A DNA stretch of 64,000 bases, from NCBI RefSeq assembly GCF_022138605.1, contig NZ_JACBFS010000010.1:18413-82412 (forward strand). The letters are read 5' to 3'. Positions within the stretch are counted from its first letter, which is position 1. Each line of letters starts with the position of its first letter. This document shows positions 62,756 to 64,000 of this stretch, piece after piece. Source of the stretch: Xanthobacter sp. NM-25. GTDB lineage: Bacteria; Pseudomonadota; Alphaproteobacteria; Rhizobiales; Xanthobacteraceae. The notes below the pieces were generated by a model. It searched no databases. It saw only the letters and a program-made list of their open reading frames with translations, and had not been told where the DNA came from. The position numbers were made by a program, and so were the translations under genes.

Positions 62756-63410
62756 CTCACCCCCTAACCAGAATTCCCTCCCTGGTCCGGAATCATTGGT
62801 CCATAATCTTCTACCCGAACAGGCTGGACAAGTCGCGGCCCCGGAGAGTTACGATGAGCAAATGACTGCTTTGGGGCGCAAAGCGGACGTGGCAGCAAGG
62901 GGCAGCTATGGGTCATCTTTGCCCTTGCAAACAGGGCTACTCCCTTCGGCCCGATCGTTAGGGTTCGACAAATCCTGAAGTACAATCCCGTTGGAAGCGG
63001 AGAGGGGAGCCCCTGCTGCGGGTGCTGTGCCTGTCATTCAGAGCGGCGGGATAGCGCCCTCCTTTGCACGACGCATCCGTCACAGAGAGCGTTCAGATTA
63101 GCAACCAGGGAGCGAGAAGTGGAGGCGAGAGCTGGGCGGCGGGATGAAAGACGGAAGCTCCCGGTGCTTGTAAGGAAGACCTGATCACCGCAGCGAGGCA
63201 TAGGGGGCTACCGACCTCGTGGCACGCCAGAGGCCGAGGGAGCCAGGGGCGCCAAGCCGAGCGTCTCATACACTGTCGAATTTTGGAGAAGACGGGATTC
63301 GTATGCAGTAAGGGCCGCTTTACAACCCTGCCAAGGCGGCCAATCAGCTTTCAGCGCGGGGACAAAAACGGGCGCCCCCACCCAACCGTCAAGACAACTA
63401 TTAGTTGAAA
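62756..63410. other. Right-end region of the element without a supported gene
   Basis: About 650 bp between the SIR2 gene and tRNA-Arg. It should hold the promoter of the SIR2-HerA operon. No ORF has a recognisable product. Integrase for the tRNA site is not here. Confidence 0.5.
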
Positions 63411-63487
63411 TGGTGCACCCGACACGATTCGAACGTGTGGCCTCCGCCTTCGGAGGGCGGCGCTCTATCCAGCTGAGCTACGGGTGC
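63411..63487 (-). tRNA. tRNA-Arg (anticodon CCG)
   Basis: A complete cloverleaf on the - strand from 63487 to 63411, with encoded CCA: 7-bp acceptor stem GCACCCG/CGGGTGC, D arm, anticodon loop CTCCGAA (anticodon CCG reads CGG) and T arm with TTCGAAT. The T-loop and all stems pair well. A partial copy is at 63612-63654. Confidence 0.95.
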
Positions 63488-63654
63488 CTGCTGCTTACGC
63501 AGTGCTTACTCGGATTTCCTGCGAAAGTTAAGCTCCACGAGCCAACCCTCACAAGCCATTGAATTCAAAAACTCTTTTCTTCACACTTTGCGCATCGGCT
63601 GGCTTGACACGCGCCTTCGGAGGGCGGCGCTCTATCCAGCTGAGCTACGGGTGC
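63445..63654. repeat. 43-bp direct repeat of the tRNA-Arg 5' half (candidate att sites)
   Basis: The 43 bp at 63445-63487 (tRNA positions 1 to the 3' side of the anticodon stem) recur exactly at 63612-63654 in the same orientation, 167 bp away. Such repeats of tRNA gene parts are the usual trace of tyrosine-integrase-mediated insertion. Two GTAAGCA repeats 11 bp apart (- strand, around 63491-63509) lie between them and might be integrase arm sites. Confidence 0.75.
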
Positions 63655-63898
63655 GTTGGCGCAGGGCCAGCAGGTGCCTTCTTAGTCCATGCGTTCGCGT
63701 CGGGCAACAGGGCTGGAGAGGTTTCACACATTCCCGTCAACCCGGGCCGGCGCCACGCCGGCACACCCCTCCCCCGCTACGCCGAAAGTGATGCGGTGTT
63801 CGTCTTGCCAAGGCGCCGCCGGCGCGGTCCCATGGGGTCCGGGTGGATGCGGCGCCGCCCGTCCTGCCAGCGCCGCCCCCGGCACCAGAGGCGACGAG
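63655..63898. other. Promoter region of the right-flank chromosomal gene
   Basis: GC-rich, no supported gene. GAGGCGACGAG precedes the ATG at 63899. Confidence 0.45.
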
Positions 63899-64000
63899 AT
63901 GAGTGCGAACACCTCCTTTTTCGGCGACCTGCTCACCTCCATCGCGGAGCGTGGCCGCGCGCTGCTGGAGCGCTCCGGGCGCAATGGCGGGGCGCCGCGC
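63899..64000 (+). CDS. Probable malonyl-CoA decarboxylase, 3'-truncated by the window edge
   Basis: Only the first 34 codons are visible ('SANTSFFGDLLTSIAERGRA', then 'LLERSGRNGG'). This N-terminus resembles malonyl-CoA decarboxylases of Rhizobiales, which begin with a similar 'SFF.DLL.SI.ERGR' segment. The call is tentative because the catalytic domain lies outside. It is probably the chromosomal gene flanking the integration site. Confidence 0.45.
   Translation, partial: MSANTSFFGDLLTSIAERGRALLERSGRNGGAPR

Noticed and set aside
62756..63410. Small frames in the right-end region
   Set aside because: No family, codon bias or ribosome binding site; left as non-coding.

Overview
The window looks like an integrated mobile element in a GC-rich alphaproteobacterium, probably a Hyphomicrobiales/Xanthobacteraceae-type host. 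The transfer and maintenance genes match integrative and conjugative elements (ICEs) of the Tn4371-like, trb-type class found in alpha- and betaproteobacteria. The host chromosome seems to resume at the right edge: a tRNA-Arg(CCG) gene at 63411-63487, a 43-bp partial copy of it at 63612-63654, and a truncated gene at 63899 whose first 34 codons resemble malonyl-CoA decarboxylase. The left end of the element is not in the window, so host assignment is tentative.

Left cargo (1-12646, mostly + strand). This is a heavy-metal resistance block. A CzcCBA-type RND efflux system contains a PII-like gene between the adaptor and the pump, followed by several small exported proteins and a Zn-ribbon protein. 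A decayed glycosyltransferase fragment and an AT-rich segment then lead into a P1B-4-type metal ATPase and a LysR regulator.

Transfer module A (12669-22207, - strand). A complete mating-pair-formation operon lies here in the order trbB-C-D-E-J-K-L-F-G-I plus a DUF2274 gene, with start and stop codons overlapping at most junctions.

Cargo (22512-28393). This holds a TcmP/DUF5131 pair, a short tyrosine recombinase, and a two-gene unit made of a nucleoid-associated-like protein and a membrane protein.

Maintenance and DNA-processing module B (28768-47157, + strand except two genes). The order is DUF932, ParB, Toprim, DUF2493, DUF736, XRE, DUF2285 genes, AlpA-like HTH, RepA, ParA, DUF2840, TraF peptidase, lytic transglycosylase, a candidate oriT, relaxase, VirD4/TraG and a ribbon-helix-helix protein. 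An IS91-family element follows.

Right cargo (50109-62755). This includes a Fic protein and an RiPP-like biosynthetic locus: a cytoplasmic solute-binding-like protein, a ThiF-type E1 enzyme with a possible peptide-recognition N-terminus, a methyltransferase, a B12-type radical SAM enzyme and a 70-aa peptide gene. A second, inverted copy of the short recombinase comes next. The block ends with a SIR2-HerA defence locus carrying two extra genes, a KTSC protein and a PD-(D/E)XK-like protein.

The main architectural point is that modules A and B, normally collinear (traG-copG-trbB...), are on opposite strands here. The near-identical inverted recombinase copies at about 24.9-25.7 kb and 57.5-58.3 kb flank module B, and flipping that 33-kb segment restores collinearity. 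The most promising candidates for undescribed biology are the peptide/ThiF/radical-SAM locus (51.6-57.2 kb), the four-gene SIR2-HerA locus (58.4-62.8 kb) and the two-gene unit at 25.9-28.4 kb.
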